Source: Blepharisma japonicum (lineage: Eukaryota > Ciliophora > Heterotrichea > Heterotrichida > Blepharismidae). From it: a stretch of DNA of 64,000 bases. Under the pieces are notes generated by a model. That model did not search any database. It had not been told where the DNA came from and was given only the letters and a program-made list of their open reading frames with translations. The DNA is taken from contig CATKHK010000039.1 in NCBI GenBank assembly GCA_949751835.1, forward strand, positions 342,115 through 406,114. The letters run 5' to 3'. Position numbers and translations under genes: made by a program. Positions 44,100 through 57,294 of this stretch are shown here, piece by piece (positions within the stretch are counted from its first letter, which is position 1; each line of letters starts with the position of its first letter).

Positions 44100-47000
44100 A
44101 TGGAAAAGTGGTATCATCCTCATTTCACTTTTTTCTTCTTTTTTCTTGCTTTCGTTCTCTCTTCATGTGATAATATAGTCCAGCTAAATGATTTATCAGA
44201 TATCAGAGTCTCTAAATACACCACTCAGCAGCTAAATCTTGATACTTTTTTTGAAGGGCAAAATCTAACATACGAGCTATCAGGAAGCTACCTAAACAAC
44301 TTGCAAGCTCCAATCCCCAGCATTTCACAAAGGATGTCTTTTTATTCTTCTTTCCAAAAAGCAGCCTCAAACCTTCCTCCTAATGATTTTCAATTAATTC
44401 AACAGAATGGTGGCAATGGAAATATTATGTATACTTTAGAGGGCCAGCTGCTTTCTTTTTGGGATATTTCAGACTTAATGTCAATAAAGTTGCTTAGCGC
44501 TCAAGCTATTTCGGGTGGAAAGCTAATAGGATTCTACCAAACTTATGCTTCTATTAACCCTGGATTTATAATTTTACAAAATATTTCAAATGGATATTTG
44601 GTTTCTTTTTATAATGAAACTGAGCTTTATAAGGTTTCTCTAGTAACTGGACTTCAAATTTCTATTGAAACAGACATGGAATTAACAGGATTTTATGTTT
44701 ATTCTATATATTCCAATATTTTCACTTTTATTACGCTAAAATCCCAGATTTATGTCACTAATTTTAACTTGATAAACAATACAGCATCAATTTACTATAT
44801 TTTTAACAACACTTCCTTGCAAGTAAGCTCGTTCTCGCCTATATTTGTTTACTATGATGGATTTTATGGGTATATTTGTGATGCTGAAAATGGGGTTTTT
44901 GCACTAAATCTTGGCAATTTTTTCTTAGACGCGAACATGAGTTTTTATGTTGAATTATTAATAAGAGTCCCATTGAGCCTTGGAGAAATTTATTCCTGCA
45001 CATATAGTAATGAGGATTTGTTCGTCGGGACAAGTCAAGGGATTGTAGCTTATAATACTCCACATATAACCTTTACACAGAAGTATAATCGAAATTTAGA
45101 AAAAAATGAAAATTTAGCATTAGAAGGACTGTCAAGACTTGAAGGTGTGTGAAGTCGTGTTACTGGCTATTTTAATTCAAATATTAGCACAAGTTTTAGA
45201 ATTTACATCCCATCTGCAACTTATTCTGGAAATTTAATTTATTCTGAAGATACAACCAATTTATTTGGCTCTGATGCTTTATTATGTGCAAATCCTCCTT
45301 ATACTTGGATTAAAGGCTCACCGTTCTTTATTTTTAACACCCCAAATTATATATACGTATATCAGCTCAATCAACCTATTTTGAGTACTATTGCAATAAA
45401 TGATACCTATACATTTGTAGGAGAGCTTAAAGTTAGCAATATCAATGACGAAATAATAGTCGCAGTAGACATTTATGGGATAGACCCAACCTCTATGGAT
45501 ATTTACCTTTGAAGAGGCTCATATTTTGGAATGGGCTATCAGCAGCCTTATCTAATAGATCTATATGCCAGTATAAAAATTGATGAAAACTGCGACGAGC
45601 TTTATTTGCCTATCTCAAACTATCTTTCAGGCCAAAATATCAGCTATTCCTTGCAGCCTTTTCAGCAGCATAATGACACGATCACAATAATTAATCCTCC
45701 AAAATATTTGCTGGCTTCCTCTATCAATGTGCGGCCAAAACCTACATTTTCTCCTATACTTATAATAAGTGAAAACAGCTTTATTCCGCTTTTAGTTGCA
45801 ATTCCAACAGATTCTGCAGACTCATACTTCTTTTCTTTTGATAGTAGTGGGCTTCCAACACTTAACTATCAATTTTCATGCACAAATTCTTCAATGATAA
45901 GTAATAATGGTGTGAGTTTTGTATATTTTACCCGATATCTGGTTATTGAATGCATTTTTCAAGACCAAGGTACAGGGGCTTATGATGTTGACTGAGATGT
46001 TTATAATATTGAAATGACCTATGAATATGAATATGTAGGAACCCACAAATGGTTCCAAATTATGAGCTCAACCAAAATTGTGTCATTATGCAGGGGATAC
46101 CTTGCAGCATTAAGAGGGGATCAGATTGAAATATATCTTTTAAATATCACAGATGCAAGCTTTATAACTATTCCTGCTATAAACACAAATTCTATTGTAG
46201 GCATCTCAGAATTTATGCCAATTGATATTAGTATGGTAAATCCAGGATCCTGCTTAAACATATATGCATATGATTTTAATGATGGACTAGTATCAGTGAA
46301 TATTGCAAATTTCCAAACTCCTTATCAAGTCACTGTATTTGGCATTGCTGGATCAGTTAAAGATATTTTCGCAAAAATTGTTTATTTAAACAATAATATA
46401 TATATTATTTCTCCACAATCAGAAGCATCAAATAGCTTCGTAGTTGCTCAAATTAGTTTTAATAATACACTACTAGGCCTTGAGTATTTGCCAGTTTTCC
46501 CTGGGTGCATTTATACTTCAATATCTGCTGCATATCGCTTTGTGGCTGTTTTATGCGAAAATATTAAGTCAAATCAAATGCTGATTTTTGATACTTTTGA
46601 TTTTGCATTTGAAAGTTTATATACGGCAGTGCCAATTCCAAATATTGGGTCAGCTTGTCTGAGCTATTCAAATTCTGTAGTGTTTTTATATGTTTATGAA
46701 GGAGAGTCTTTGCATACTTATTTTCTTGCCCAGTCAGTAGATAATTTTATGCCACCTTCTAACTCAAATTTGGTACCATATTATTTGTTGACAGAAGTAG
46801 TTTGGGCAAAAATAGAATTCAATTTTACCTCTCCTGTGACAGAAGAACAGATTTTCGACTTGATGTTGACAGCAGAAAATGGATATACTAACGTTACAGC
46901 TATAATTTCTATAGAAATTATACCTAGGGGAACGGTGGTTCAAATTAATGAGGATTTCGATTTATCAAGCTCAAATCTGACGTCTGGAAATACAATAGAG

Positions 47001-48542
47001 GTAATTGGGGCACAAATAACTGAAAATGTGCCTCTAAAAGCGGTAACTGGAAATAATATAAAGTTTGGGGTGCTTGATACTAAAAAGGATGATTTAATAA
47101 CGGATGAGCAAGAATGTAGTGCAGCACTTTCTATTTGTATTTCCAGCAAATATAATATTAACGGGGCCTTGAAAGATATAAATCCAATTTATGATTGTTG
47201 CGTATTTGAAAACACCCTTTACGTATCAAGCACTAATAAAATCTTTGAATACAGCCTCAACGCGTATCCATATAGCCTTATAAACTATTATAACCTTGGC
47301 CAAATAAGAGAAGCTTCTTCAACCTCCTGCAATAAAATTTATTCAACACCCATTCAGGGTATATTGATAGCCTCTTGCTATGAATATCTAGTAGAAAACT
47401 CAATGTATCCAACGATTTATTTACTTGTAATAAACTTAAATGATTTACCAAATAGTACACTAGCCCCTCAAACTTATTTAGCGACTTCAATAGTGATTAT
47501 TAATGAGCAGCCATACCCCTTAATTTATGTTTATGATTTGCAAAGCATTAATATCTATGAGCTTAAGCCTGCCAATAATACTTATTCACTTGTTTGAATT
47601 TCTAATATAAATTCAGAAGAAATCGGTATAAATATGCTGCAAATTAATTCAATTGTGTGCTTGAATCAGACAGATGCAATATTATCTGATAGCAGTAGTG
47701 GATTTCTATGGATTAAGACTAATCAGGAAAATAACAAAATATCTCATGAACTCTATGCCCAATACAGATTTAATTCTCATTTTATCGACTATCAGTCTTC
47801 TTATACATCAGCTGTTCTCTTATCTGACCAAAAAACGATTCTTGCTACAGAAACAAATGGAAAAGTTTTATTGATGAATATTAATGCTGAAGGACTTATA
47901 GAGAAAAGCCAATTTCCTCAGCTTGCCAATGAGACTAATCAATGACCATATTCGCTTTATGTTTATGAACCCCAAACATTAGCTTTATATCCTATAAGTA
48001 ACTCGACGTTCTTATGAATAAGAGTGCTTAATTACAGTGAGTCATTTGATAACTGTGTTTTCACAGATATTCCTATTGGAGATCTCATATATTTGGATGA
48101 TATTACCCAAATAAAAATATTTGTCATGCCAGAAACAGCACTTACCTTAAGATTTATATTACTCATCCAATACCCAATCTCAATGTCATCCAGCATTCTT
48201 TTTGGAGAAATCAGACTTAGCCCTATTGCAACATTTGCACCTATTGAAGGGTTTTCTACCAAAACCTTAAAATTGGTTGGGTATATTGATGAGTCAGGGT
48301 CACAAGAAAGGGTCGGAAAATTTGACTTACAATGGGGCAAAAGTAAAGGGGATCAAAAATCGAGTTCGCATTTAGACTGATATTCAAGATGGTATATATG
48401 GGTTTCTATTGTAGGAGGGATCGCTTTAGCTGTTGTGGTGTTAATTATAGCTATCAAAAAGAGGAGAAAGAGGAGACGCTTAGTGAGTATCAGCTTGCTT
48501 TCAATAGATAAGCAGTACCGATATAGCATCAGCGATTTATAA
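44100..48542 (+). CDS. Giant type I surface protein, unknown family
   Basis: 1480 residues in one exon, with at least six TGA Trp codons. It starts with a signal peptide (HFTFFFFFLAFVLSSCDN). The ectodomain, about 1,420 residues, is rich in Ser, Tyr, Ile and Asn and in N-glycosylation sequons, and has many short beta-like strands (VSFYNETELY, TVFGIAGSV, and LLVINLNDLP), suggesting beta-propeller or beta-sandwich folds. Near the C-terminus a single transmembrane helix (IWVSIVGGIALAVVVLIIAI, about 1432-1452) is followed by a very basic tail (KKRRKRRRL) of about 28 residues. This is the layout of a large cell-surface receptor or adhesion protein. No catalytic motif seen; ligand unknown. Confidence 0.8.
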
Positions 48543-49215
48543 GAATCATGTTTTTTTAATTCTTAAAATGATTAATTAAATAATTAATATAATAATTAGG
48601 TTAAAGCATGAAAAATATTCTAAGAAATACAGATTTGTGTAGCATAATACATAAAGTAAAGATCTTTTCTTTTGGTCTTGAATTATTTCTTTTGATAAGT
48701 CTAAAGCTTCTTATAAATTGTTCATTTAGAAATTAATTTGAAATCCTCATAATCATATTGATTCCAAGGGGTTTTTAAATTATACTCTTTTCTTTTAATA
48801 TTAATTACTAAGCAAATCAGACGAGCCAGAATTGCTAATATCATTAAATAAGTTCTTTTTGAGTCTAAATCAGAAATGGTTCTGGAATTGATATCACTAT
48901 AAAAATATAAAGTCTTGATATCGTGAATATTCTTTTTTATATTAGCCGTGTATTAAGCCAATCCCTCTTCATTTCTTCAATTTCATTAATTGAGTAAATT
49001 AGCCTTAAACTCTCTGCTAACTTTGCTAAAATTTATAGATTATAGAATTTTTATTAAGTTTTTACCATTAATTTTTTATTAGTGATTTATAGCCAAATCA
49101 TCTAAGTTTGGATGTTCTAATTTCATTTTCTTGATTATATTGTGAAAGATTCATAATTTTTTTTGTTGAATTAATTATTATTCATTATTATCATTTTATG
49201 CAGTTTTATAATTTA
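48543..49215. other. AT-rich region with possible coding remnant
   Basis: 673 nt. On the minus strand an 81-codon open stretch (48701-48946, contains DLDSKRTYLMILAI and KEYNLKTPWNQYDY) ends at TAG. Its upstream extension has two in-frame TAA. It could be the tail of a decayed gene; composition alone does not prove it. Confidence 0.35.
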
Positions 49216-50001
49216 CTAATAAAATGGCAAATCAAAATTTTCTAATTTCATTGTGTTCAGATCAAATTTTATAATATAGGAGCGTCCATAAAAATACAAT
49301 GAATCCTTATAGAAAGCTTTATGCCCATATATGCAAAGATCTAAAGGGTTGTAATTTCTTATAAAATTTCAATTGAAAGGATTACTATTATCACTCTTAT
49401 ATATTTTCCCAGAAAAATCAACCAAATAAGCAGAATTTTCCCATTTGTAAAGGAATTTTGTTTTAGCTATTGCAAGTTCAAGTTGGCATGAAGATAAAGA
49501 CAAAGTTAATAAATCTAGCACAAAAATATCCTTATAATATAATCCTGAAATTAAAATCATTTCGTTGAATGGCATACAAATATGCGAATATGATCAGATA
49601 CTAAGCATTATTAGTTTTTCTCATCTCCAATTAATTAAATCAAATCTAGCAACAATCGCATCTCCACAAATATAAGCAAAATTATTATAATAAGTAGCAG
49701 AGCATTCCATATATATGTCTAGTGAAGGGAGCATTCTGACAGAATAATCTTTATCGATTATAAAATAAAATTTTTTTAGAGTTTCTCATTCAAAACTTCC
49801 ACAACAAAACATTTTATTATCTGGCAAAAGGCACATGCAAGATGCTTCATCAAGGTCTCTTTCGAGAATAATATTCTGAGTAGTTTTACTTCTGGATTCC
49901 AGATTAAATACATGGAGATCGCATGGTTGGCCTGAAAATCACATTAATTTTGATGTTTCAGTGTCTTGTCTCATTGGTGCTATATTTTCTAAAATTTTCA
50001 T
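49216..50001 (-). CDS. Short kelch-like protein
   Basis: 261 residues when TGA is Trp (at least six, for example KLMWFSG, FEWETL, NWRWEKL,  IWSYSH, NPFNWNF). The sequence reads as kelch-type beta blades: LPDNKMFCCG, SATYYNNFAYICG, FNEMILISGLYYKDIFVLDLLT, YKDSLYFYG, with a 40-50-residue repeat period. It lacks the N-terminal zinc finger and coiled coil found in the related gene at 57295, so it may be a 5'-truncated copy, or a short family member. Start ATG at 49999-50001, stop TAG at 49216. Kelch propellers bind other proteins; nothing more specific can be said. Confidence 0.6.
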
Positions 50002-50588
50002 ATTAATTATAAATTCTTTTTATTAGATAGAATCCGAAAGTCATCAATTCAGCTACAATTGAGCTGGAGCATTAGCTCATTCTCTAGGGATTAAGCTCAG
50101 ATGTGCTAGCTATTTTTAAAATTTTAGATAATTTGTTTCTGAAAAAAATTAAACTAGTTTAAATTGAAGGGATTCAAATATAACTGTTTTAAGAGATAAT
50201 TAGATCAGATCTCATCATTTTAGTTCTATATAACATAAGCACATTTTCAAAAATCTACTCTTATGATTAAGAAATATATTATATAAGCTTTAAAGTTTCA
50301 ATTTCAATCTCTTGAAAATTGATATAATTATTTATCTTAATTTAATTAAGAAGCTGAAGAAATATGCAGACTCCATTGTATTTAAAAAAATTCATTAAGT
50401 TAAAATTAATATATCCTTTCCTAGAACTTTCAACGAAGTTTGCAAAATAAGCAAATTCTTAAACTATCTGCTTTTGTTGCTAAAAATTACCAAGAGATGA
50501 ATAATTTATTCTGTAATTGGAGTTTTTATTAAATTTTCTATTTTTTATAGTAATTTAATCTCCTCCTTCAAGAGACAAATCAAGCTTT
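50002..50588. other. AT-rich spacer
   Basis: Between the short kelch gene and a kelch remnant. No supported gene. Confidence 0.5.
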
Positions 50589-50955
50589 TTAAGGTTCTTT
50601 TGGTTTAATTCGAAAACTATAAACCTGAAAATCATCAAATATCATGCATCAACAATTATTGCAAAATGCACTATAAGAATACGGACTATAAGCACCTATA
50701 AATTTAAAATCTTTTATAATTTTCCAATTAAAAGGGTCATCTTAAATGATTTTTTATACATTTTTTGTTAAAAAAATGACTCGTTGTTCTATGACATCGG
50801 ATATTTCTGCATTGCCAATTGGAGTTTCTGGGTACAATTTTAAGTTTAATCTTCTCTTGTTGCGGGTTAATGATTTCTTTTAAAATTAAGGACTCATCAG
50901 TTGCATTTGGTTTTCTATAGGGAAGTTGGATTGAGCTTACTAAAATCTGACTCAT
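50589..50955 (-). pseudogene. Kelch-like C-terminal remnant, frameshifted
   Basis: The start of this stretch is open from 50955 (QILVSSIQLPYRKP) for about 70 codons. Then the frame changes and the sequence continues DDPFNWKIIKDFKFIGAYS and FDDFQVYSFRIKPKEP to a TAA at 50589. The segment resembles the end of the neighbouring short kelch gene (SNPFNWNFIRNYNPLDL). The frameshift near 50745 marks a broken duplicate. No upstream half is recognisable. Confidence 0.55.
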
Positions 50956-51132
50956 AAATTTTTTAGAGTTGTTCGATATATTTGCAACAGCCCATAAATT
51001 ATAGTGGGAGCTATCATAGATATAAACTCTAAATTTGTTTTATTTATAAAAAAAAAATTCTAATGATTATTCTAATGTTATAAAAATTAATCTAGCTAAT
51101 AAGAATAGTTTCTCCGCAATGCTAAATAACGC

Positions 51133-52380
51133 TTATATGTAATTTTTAATACTCCCAAAACGCACTGCGCTTCTTCTGTCTTCTATATCTCTTCTTGCTA
51201 CCGAATTGCTTCGAGCTTGTAATTTTTCTTGCTTATATTATCAGACTATTCTATCATATTCTTTTGTGCATGAGAAAAATTTATTATGAAAATTATTGTA
51301 GCCCACTCTTAGTATAAAATTAAATTTATTGGGTTATTAAGATCGATCTGAGAACTTTCAAATATGGCAGCAGAAAAGGTTTTTATAATATTTTATCATT
51401 TTTGTAGTTAGTTGAACAAGTGTTACATCATCTAATCCCATGTTCAAAATTAAAATGTGTGATGTATACAAAGCAATAGCATTTTTTTGGGGAATTTATC
51501 ATAATTTGTAGATTTTAAATAGTTAGCTTTGTGCAAGAGCACAGTTAGCAATGTAAAGCAACTTACATAACCAAATGGGGATTCATAATTTTTCATTCTC
51601 AAAATATCTATATCTTTCAATAAGTCTAAGGCTATATCTATTCTGCATATATAGCCATATTGAAATAAAGCCCATTTGCTTTTACCTCCTTTTCTGCGAT
51701 ATTCTTCAAAATACCGTGCGAGCTCATTATTGCCTGCATTTCCCTCTAAATCAAAGTATTCAACAAATTGCATAGCAGATTGTATGACTGCTAAACATAG
51801 CAAATTCTTAAATCATGTTCTTAAGCTTTAAGTTTTTCAAAAACCTGATTCACGTCAGTATGTTGCATTTTTAAAGTTCTACAAAATCGAGTCTATGGCA
51901 GCTCTCTATACGGTTATAATCAAAATGAGTCTGTAGCTTTGCCTTGGTCTCGAAAGCAATATGCTTTATTACTGAAATCTCTATAGATATTTCTAAATAC
52001 AAGGGTTTTTCTGTAGAATTTCCCATTATTATTACTATAATTTTTGAATTAAGACTGCTGCAGGTGGTAAGAGGATAGGCTGGATTCGTCATACCATTTT
52101 TTATATATGAGCTAGTGTATTCCATGTATTAAAATGAATATTGCATGTGGTAGTTTGCCATTTCAAATCTTCACATACGTTTAGCTTTGAATTTAAAATA
52201 ATCTTACAATTTTGCCAAAGCGTAATGAAAATCAATGATGAATAGTCATGATAGTATTTAACGAAAAAAGCTGAAAGATAACTGTTAAGCTTATTAATTA
52301 AGCTTCTATTTTTGCTTTATTACTTAAAGAATTTCCATAATCGTAGTCATTTTTGAGACCTAATCTTGCCTAACTCCTCC
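51133..52380 (-). pseudogene. Decayed helical protein gene
   Basis: Protein-like sequence is spread over all three minus frames. Pieces in order: YYHDYSSLIFITLWQNCKII near 52200; IEISVIKHIAFETKAKLQTH (51871-52125); a clean 117-codon stretch (51450-51803) with ARYFEEYRRKGGKSKWALF and ALDLLKDIDILRMKNYE; then, after a frame change, LILNMGLDDVTLVQLTTKMI and YNNFHNKFFSCTKEYDRI and QARSNSVARRDIEDRRSAV to TAA at 51133. Several in-frame TAA/TAG sit where Gln would fit, and GTCTGATAATATAAG could be a 15-nt intron around one. The repeated helical pattern suggests TPR-like repeats; the family is not identified. I read it as a gene in decay. Confidence 0.5.
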
Positions 52381-52681
52381 TATAATTTTATAAACAAAAA
52401 AATTTAACTCACGGAGGGGGGAATTAGCAAAACATTCAGTAAAAAATCATGCAATATGCACAGCAAGAAATCCAGGGAGGAAAAGAAGGAAGAAGAAATA
52501 TGGGAGAAATTTTGAGGAGAATGTGAAGAAATTGGAAAACGCAGGGAAATATTTTTCAAGTAGTATTTTTTTATTCCTTAGGGTACAGGTATAGAGTGCT
52601 GAGGGTATGGGTATAACCTAAAATCAAGTTCCATATAATTAAAAATAAGAAATTAATTTTAAATGAAGTAGCCTTATTAAT

Positions 52682-55600
52682 TTATGCTTCCATTTTCTTT
52701 AATCCTTCAAGAGCTTCCATAATCCCATTCATTTTTGACTCAATTTTCCTTTCCATTTCATCCATTTTTTCATCCAATTTCTGCATTTTCTCATTTAAAA
52801 TTATTTGCCCTTTTACTATCTTCTCTCTATTTTCATTTAAACCTATTTGCACTTTTTCTTCCAATTTCCGCAGCTTTACATTTAAGCTTTCTTGCCCTTT
52901 TTCTACATTTTCTCCAATATTTTTTCATTCTTCGCTCATATTTGTTTTCATCTTAAAAACTTCTTCTTTATATCCATCTATTTTTAGCGAAATTTCTTTA
53001 ATTTTTCCTTGCCACTTATCAGATACATTACTATCTTGGAAAATATCGCATCTCTGAAGGTACAATAATTTTCTTTTTGAGTTTAATTTTGCAATATCTG
53101 ATCTCTTTCAAAACATAAGAGATTCAAATTCGATAACTAGCTGTAGCATTTCTTTAGAATTTAATTCATCAGCAATCATCTGAAATCTATCAAAAGTATC
53201 TCCTAATGTTGATACTAATAAATTGAGCATCATAACGACATTAATCAAAGAAGCCAATGTGAAGCATGAATATTGAAAAAAAGAGAAATCTTTGCTATCA
53301 AAATTGCCTATATTAAGCTCGTAAGTCATTGCCCAAGCATCACTAAAAGAAAGACTTGCATTAAGAGAAGCATAGAGAACTCCAAACGCTAGTGTGGAAT
53401 ACATGAAAATTATTAAAAACGCAAAAGAGTCATTAAGAGCCATCAAAATCAATCTAACATAAAATCTTGTAAAATCAAAAGCACGGAAATATGTCAAACC
53501 TCGGACAAAATTAAATAAAACAGCAGCAAAGGATAGTCACTGAATGTTTTCTTCATAAAATTCAAAAACTGCTCAAATAATAGCTAATGTGAAGCGTAGA
53601 AAATCAATCAAGTTTCATATGTCTGAGACATAATCTGCAGGCTTAGTAATAACTTGCAAAATTTCATAAAGGGCTAGGATTCCGTTTAAAGCTATAAAAA
53701 TGCTTAAAATATAGACATTAGAATTAAAGAGTTGTCATACCATTGCAATCAGATTAAGTCAAAAAATGGCCGAAATAGTAATTATAGCTACCCATAAATA
53801 ATTCCATTTTTCTCTTACTAGTGATTGCACGAATAAAGTTTGAAAAATAACTTGAGATTCACACTCATTCATTTTCTTTAAAAGCAGCAAACTTTCGTCA
53901 GACCCTGCTGTATAGTTATAGCCTAATGGGCTTCCCCAAAACTGAACTAGATTAGTTTTTTGCTTTCTAAAATTTTTGTTGGGAATATCAATATCTCTTG
54001 TAAAAGCACTTGCATAAATTTTAGGACTAGGGGAAAAAATAGTCATGGGTAGTTCTTCTGTAATTTCATAAAAGCCAATTAGATCTTTATCAGCTCTTCT
54101 CATAAATAAAAATTCTAAAAACTGAATTAAATATCGAGGTTTGACATTAAACAAAAGTGGTACATCATCACGCAGTTGATGAATACAATGCTGCAATTTT
54201 ATATCGTCATCTAAGTTGATAACATAATTAAGGATTTCATCAATGCATCTTCTTGAGCTTTTAATCAGTGCATATGATAATGGGCTCATGCTTTGCTGAT
54301 CTCTAAATATTATGGCTCCATCACTTAATGCAGTTGAGAGTAAATCCACACTATCAGTTATGCACAACGAATGTAAAACATTATATCCAATCGGATACAC
54401 AACTATTTCAAGGAATTGTTTATCTCATAGCTCTTTGGTTGGATCTTTAATCCAGTTGGCAAATCTCTGTCTCAAAATCTTATCATAATTGCCTGGAATG
54501 AAATAAGGATCGGAGTCAAGCCTGCTGCACTCTAAATAATTTTCTATATAAAGATACCCAGTGTTCGCTGTACTTTGAACAACAATGAATTTAGAATCGC
54601 CACTAAATTTTGCAGCATTTCATTTATAATTAGGAAGCTGAAATGCCGCCATAATTTTTTTTTCTTCACAATTTCAAAGCTTCACAAAATGGTTTGCATT
54701 TAGAATCGCTATATATTTATTGTCTTTTGTTATATCTAAGCTAACTATGCTGCAGCCATCATAAGTCTTTATAATGTCAATCTCTTTCATTTGGCTTAAA
54801 TCTCATAGTCTGATTTCATCAACCTGAGAAAAAATAAAAAAATTTTCGTCTTCACTTATTTCTAAACTAGAAATAGGAATTGAATGTTCGTCAATAGTAA
54901 TTATTTTTCTTCTTTCGTTAATGCTTCAAATCTCTATTCCATTTTCCATAAAAACCAAAACGCAATTGATGCTTTCGATTAATTTCAAAATTTTCACTTT
55001 TCTTTCCATTTGTATGCTTTGCATTAATTTTTTCTCTGAAAAGCTCCAAAAGCCTAAGTTTTGTTCATTATCTACTGAAATGATAAATGTATTTGTTTTA
55101 TTAATCTGCAAAAACCAAATACTATTTTCCTTTTCTGTGTCTTTTCCTGACTCCTCTAAAGGATCAATTTTACTATTATTTTGAATTTCAAAAGATTTTA
55201 TTTTTCCTCGGCAATTATTAACTACTAGGAAGCGGCTATCTTTACTAATTGAAAAGCATATTTTAATAATTTTATCTTCAACTGGAACTTGAAAAGAATT
55301 GACCAATTTCATATCCTGAAAAGAGTATACATGAATAGCTTTTGCATTTATATCATCAAATAAAAAATATTTATCATCATAAGAAATTTGTAAATCCAGC
55401 AAATCTTGTACTTGAAGATAAAAAATATATTTATTTTCAATGAAGCTTCATACTCTTATTATATCTCGATTATGCACCACTGCATATTTCCCATCCCTAG
55501 TCAATTTTAAGCGTATTTTTGAATAATCATAATAACCATAATAATCAATCTCATCGTGATTATTACAAAAAGGGACTATATAGTTTTCTTCTGTTTGCTT

Positions 55601-56803
55601 TTTTTCTTTATAAATTTGGTAAATTTTAATTTTTCCGTTTTCATGTATACAGGATAAATATTTTTCTTGATCAATTGCCAGCATATTAATGATTTTGCAT
55701 TCAATACCTTCCAGCATAACCATAGGAAATGATTTTGATAAGTCAAAAATTGTGACAGAGCCATTTTTGTGCCCGCAATAGATTAAATTGCTTCCTTTAG
55801 AGAGAGCAAAAGCTGTTACTGGATCCTTCAATTCTGATGAAGTCTTATTGTCAATATCATAAGTTCTTATCATACCTTCATCAGAATGAGCCCATACAAT
55901 TTGATTTCCACTAGTAAAGTCCATAATAGTAATGCCTTCTCTGAATGAAGTTGTCATATTTTTAATCACCTCTCTTGTATTAATATCTCATATGCTAATT
56001 CCTCCACCAAATGATTCAGCAGCTATGTATTTACTATCATCTGTTATCATAATTCTTGTAAGATAATGACCACTAGCTTCCCTCATTCCAAGATTTTGGC
56101 CATCTTGGACGCTCCAAATTATTAAATTGCCATCAAAGTCGCCTCCAACAAGAAATTCACCATTAGGAGAGCTCTTCATGCAACTGATTTCTGAATGATC
56201 GCCATTTAATGAGCTAACTTCATTTTCATTTCAGAAATTTCATTTTTTAATTAAACGATCTGTAAGAGCTCCAGAAAAAAGATGATAGCCAATAGTCACC
56301 TCTAAGCAAAGCATTTCTGTCTCCCCCTTAAAAACTCTTTCTTGCCGATAGTTTTCTAAATTTCATATAATTATTGTCCCATCTCTTGATGCTGAGACAA
56401 GAAAATCTTTTTTTGGGCAAACCTGAAGACAACTTACAAAGTTGCTGTGCCCTTTTAGAACAGCCTCTTCTTTAGTTTCTAAGTTATATATTTTAATAAT
56501 ACCGTCAATTCTGCCTATAGCAAGCTTACTAGCAAACGTAGTGGCGCATTTAATATCACAGTTTTTTCAAACTTGAGGATATGCATCGTCATAGTCAGCA
56601 CAAGTATAACGAAATTCTATGTCACTTGAGCCATCAAATTCAAAGGAATCATACTCAACTGATAGCTTTTCAATACTTTTTTCAAGATTAGCTAAAGGAT
56701 CGTAGGAATAATTTTCAGATTTTTGCCCTTCAACTTCTTTTTTTGTCAGTAATGGTTCAACAAGAGACATTAAATTATTATAAGGCTCTTTTAAAGTAGC
56801 CAA
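52682..56803 (-). CDS. WD40 / ankyrin-like / cation channel fusion with C-terminal coiled coil
   Basis: 1373 residues in a single exon, with many TGA Trp codons. Residues about 75-780 carry WD40-type blades (HSNFVSCLQVCPKKDFLVSA, SRDGTIIIWNLENYR, GGDFDGNLIIWSVQDG, HSDEGMIRTYDID, CGHKNGSVTIFDLSK), enough for two propellers. Residues about 800-890 look ankyrin-like (GYNVLHSLCITDSVDLLS). Residues about 995-1200 form six hydrophobic helices with a pore-like stretch (SFAFLIIFMYSTLAFGVLYA, then SDAWAMTYELNIGNFD) and a final helix with NVVMMLNLLVSTLGDTFDRF, as in TRP-type ion-transport proteins. Residues about 1285-1373 are a coiled coil (DEKMDEMERKIESKMNG). The fusion is uncommon outside ciliates. 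Calcium-linked signalling is inference. Confidence 0.8.
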
Positions 56804-57294
56804 TAAAAGGACTATTTATTAATTATTAACTGTTTAAGCATGCATATTAAATTATTGTATAGCATTGCCCTTTAATCAAGCATAATATTCTTTTATATCC
56901 TTACTTTTTTCGACAAAATATTTTAGTTTCTCTTCAGTAACTTTGCTTATTTCTTAATATTTTTCAGATTTTGGCACTTTATTCCTCCTTTTCAACGATA
57001 ATTCATCTAAAAATATCACATTATTACGAAACCATTTATATACTTAAAAGCGGTAGAGATAAAAAAAATTTAATTAATTAGAAGATCCAAGATAGAATGA
57101 AAGAAAGGATAATGCACATAAATATTATAGGGCATCTTTTTACATCTTGAATACATTGAGTTTAAGCTATATGAAGAAAAGTTAAAAAAAAGTTGAATTA
57201 TATAAATAATAAGTCGCTTAGCTTAATGCAATTTAAATTAGCAATTTCATCAGTAAACTTAGTGTAAAATTGCTAATTTTAGCTTGCTAAATAA
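56804..57294. other. AT-rich spacer
   Basis: 491 nt between two divergent genes. No gene recognised. Confidence 0.5.

Noticed and set aside
52682-56803. Several separate small genes in the region
   Set aside because: They are pieces of one frame; all join when TGA is read as Trp, giving a single 1373-codon gene.
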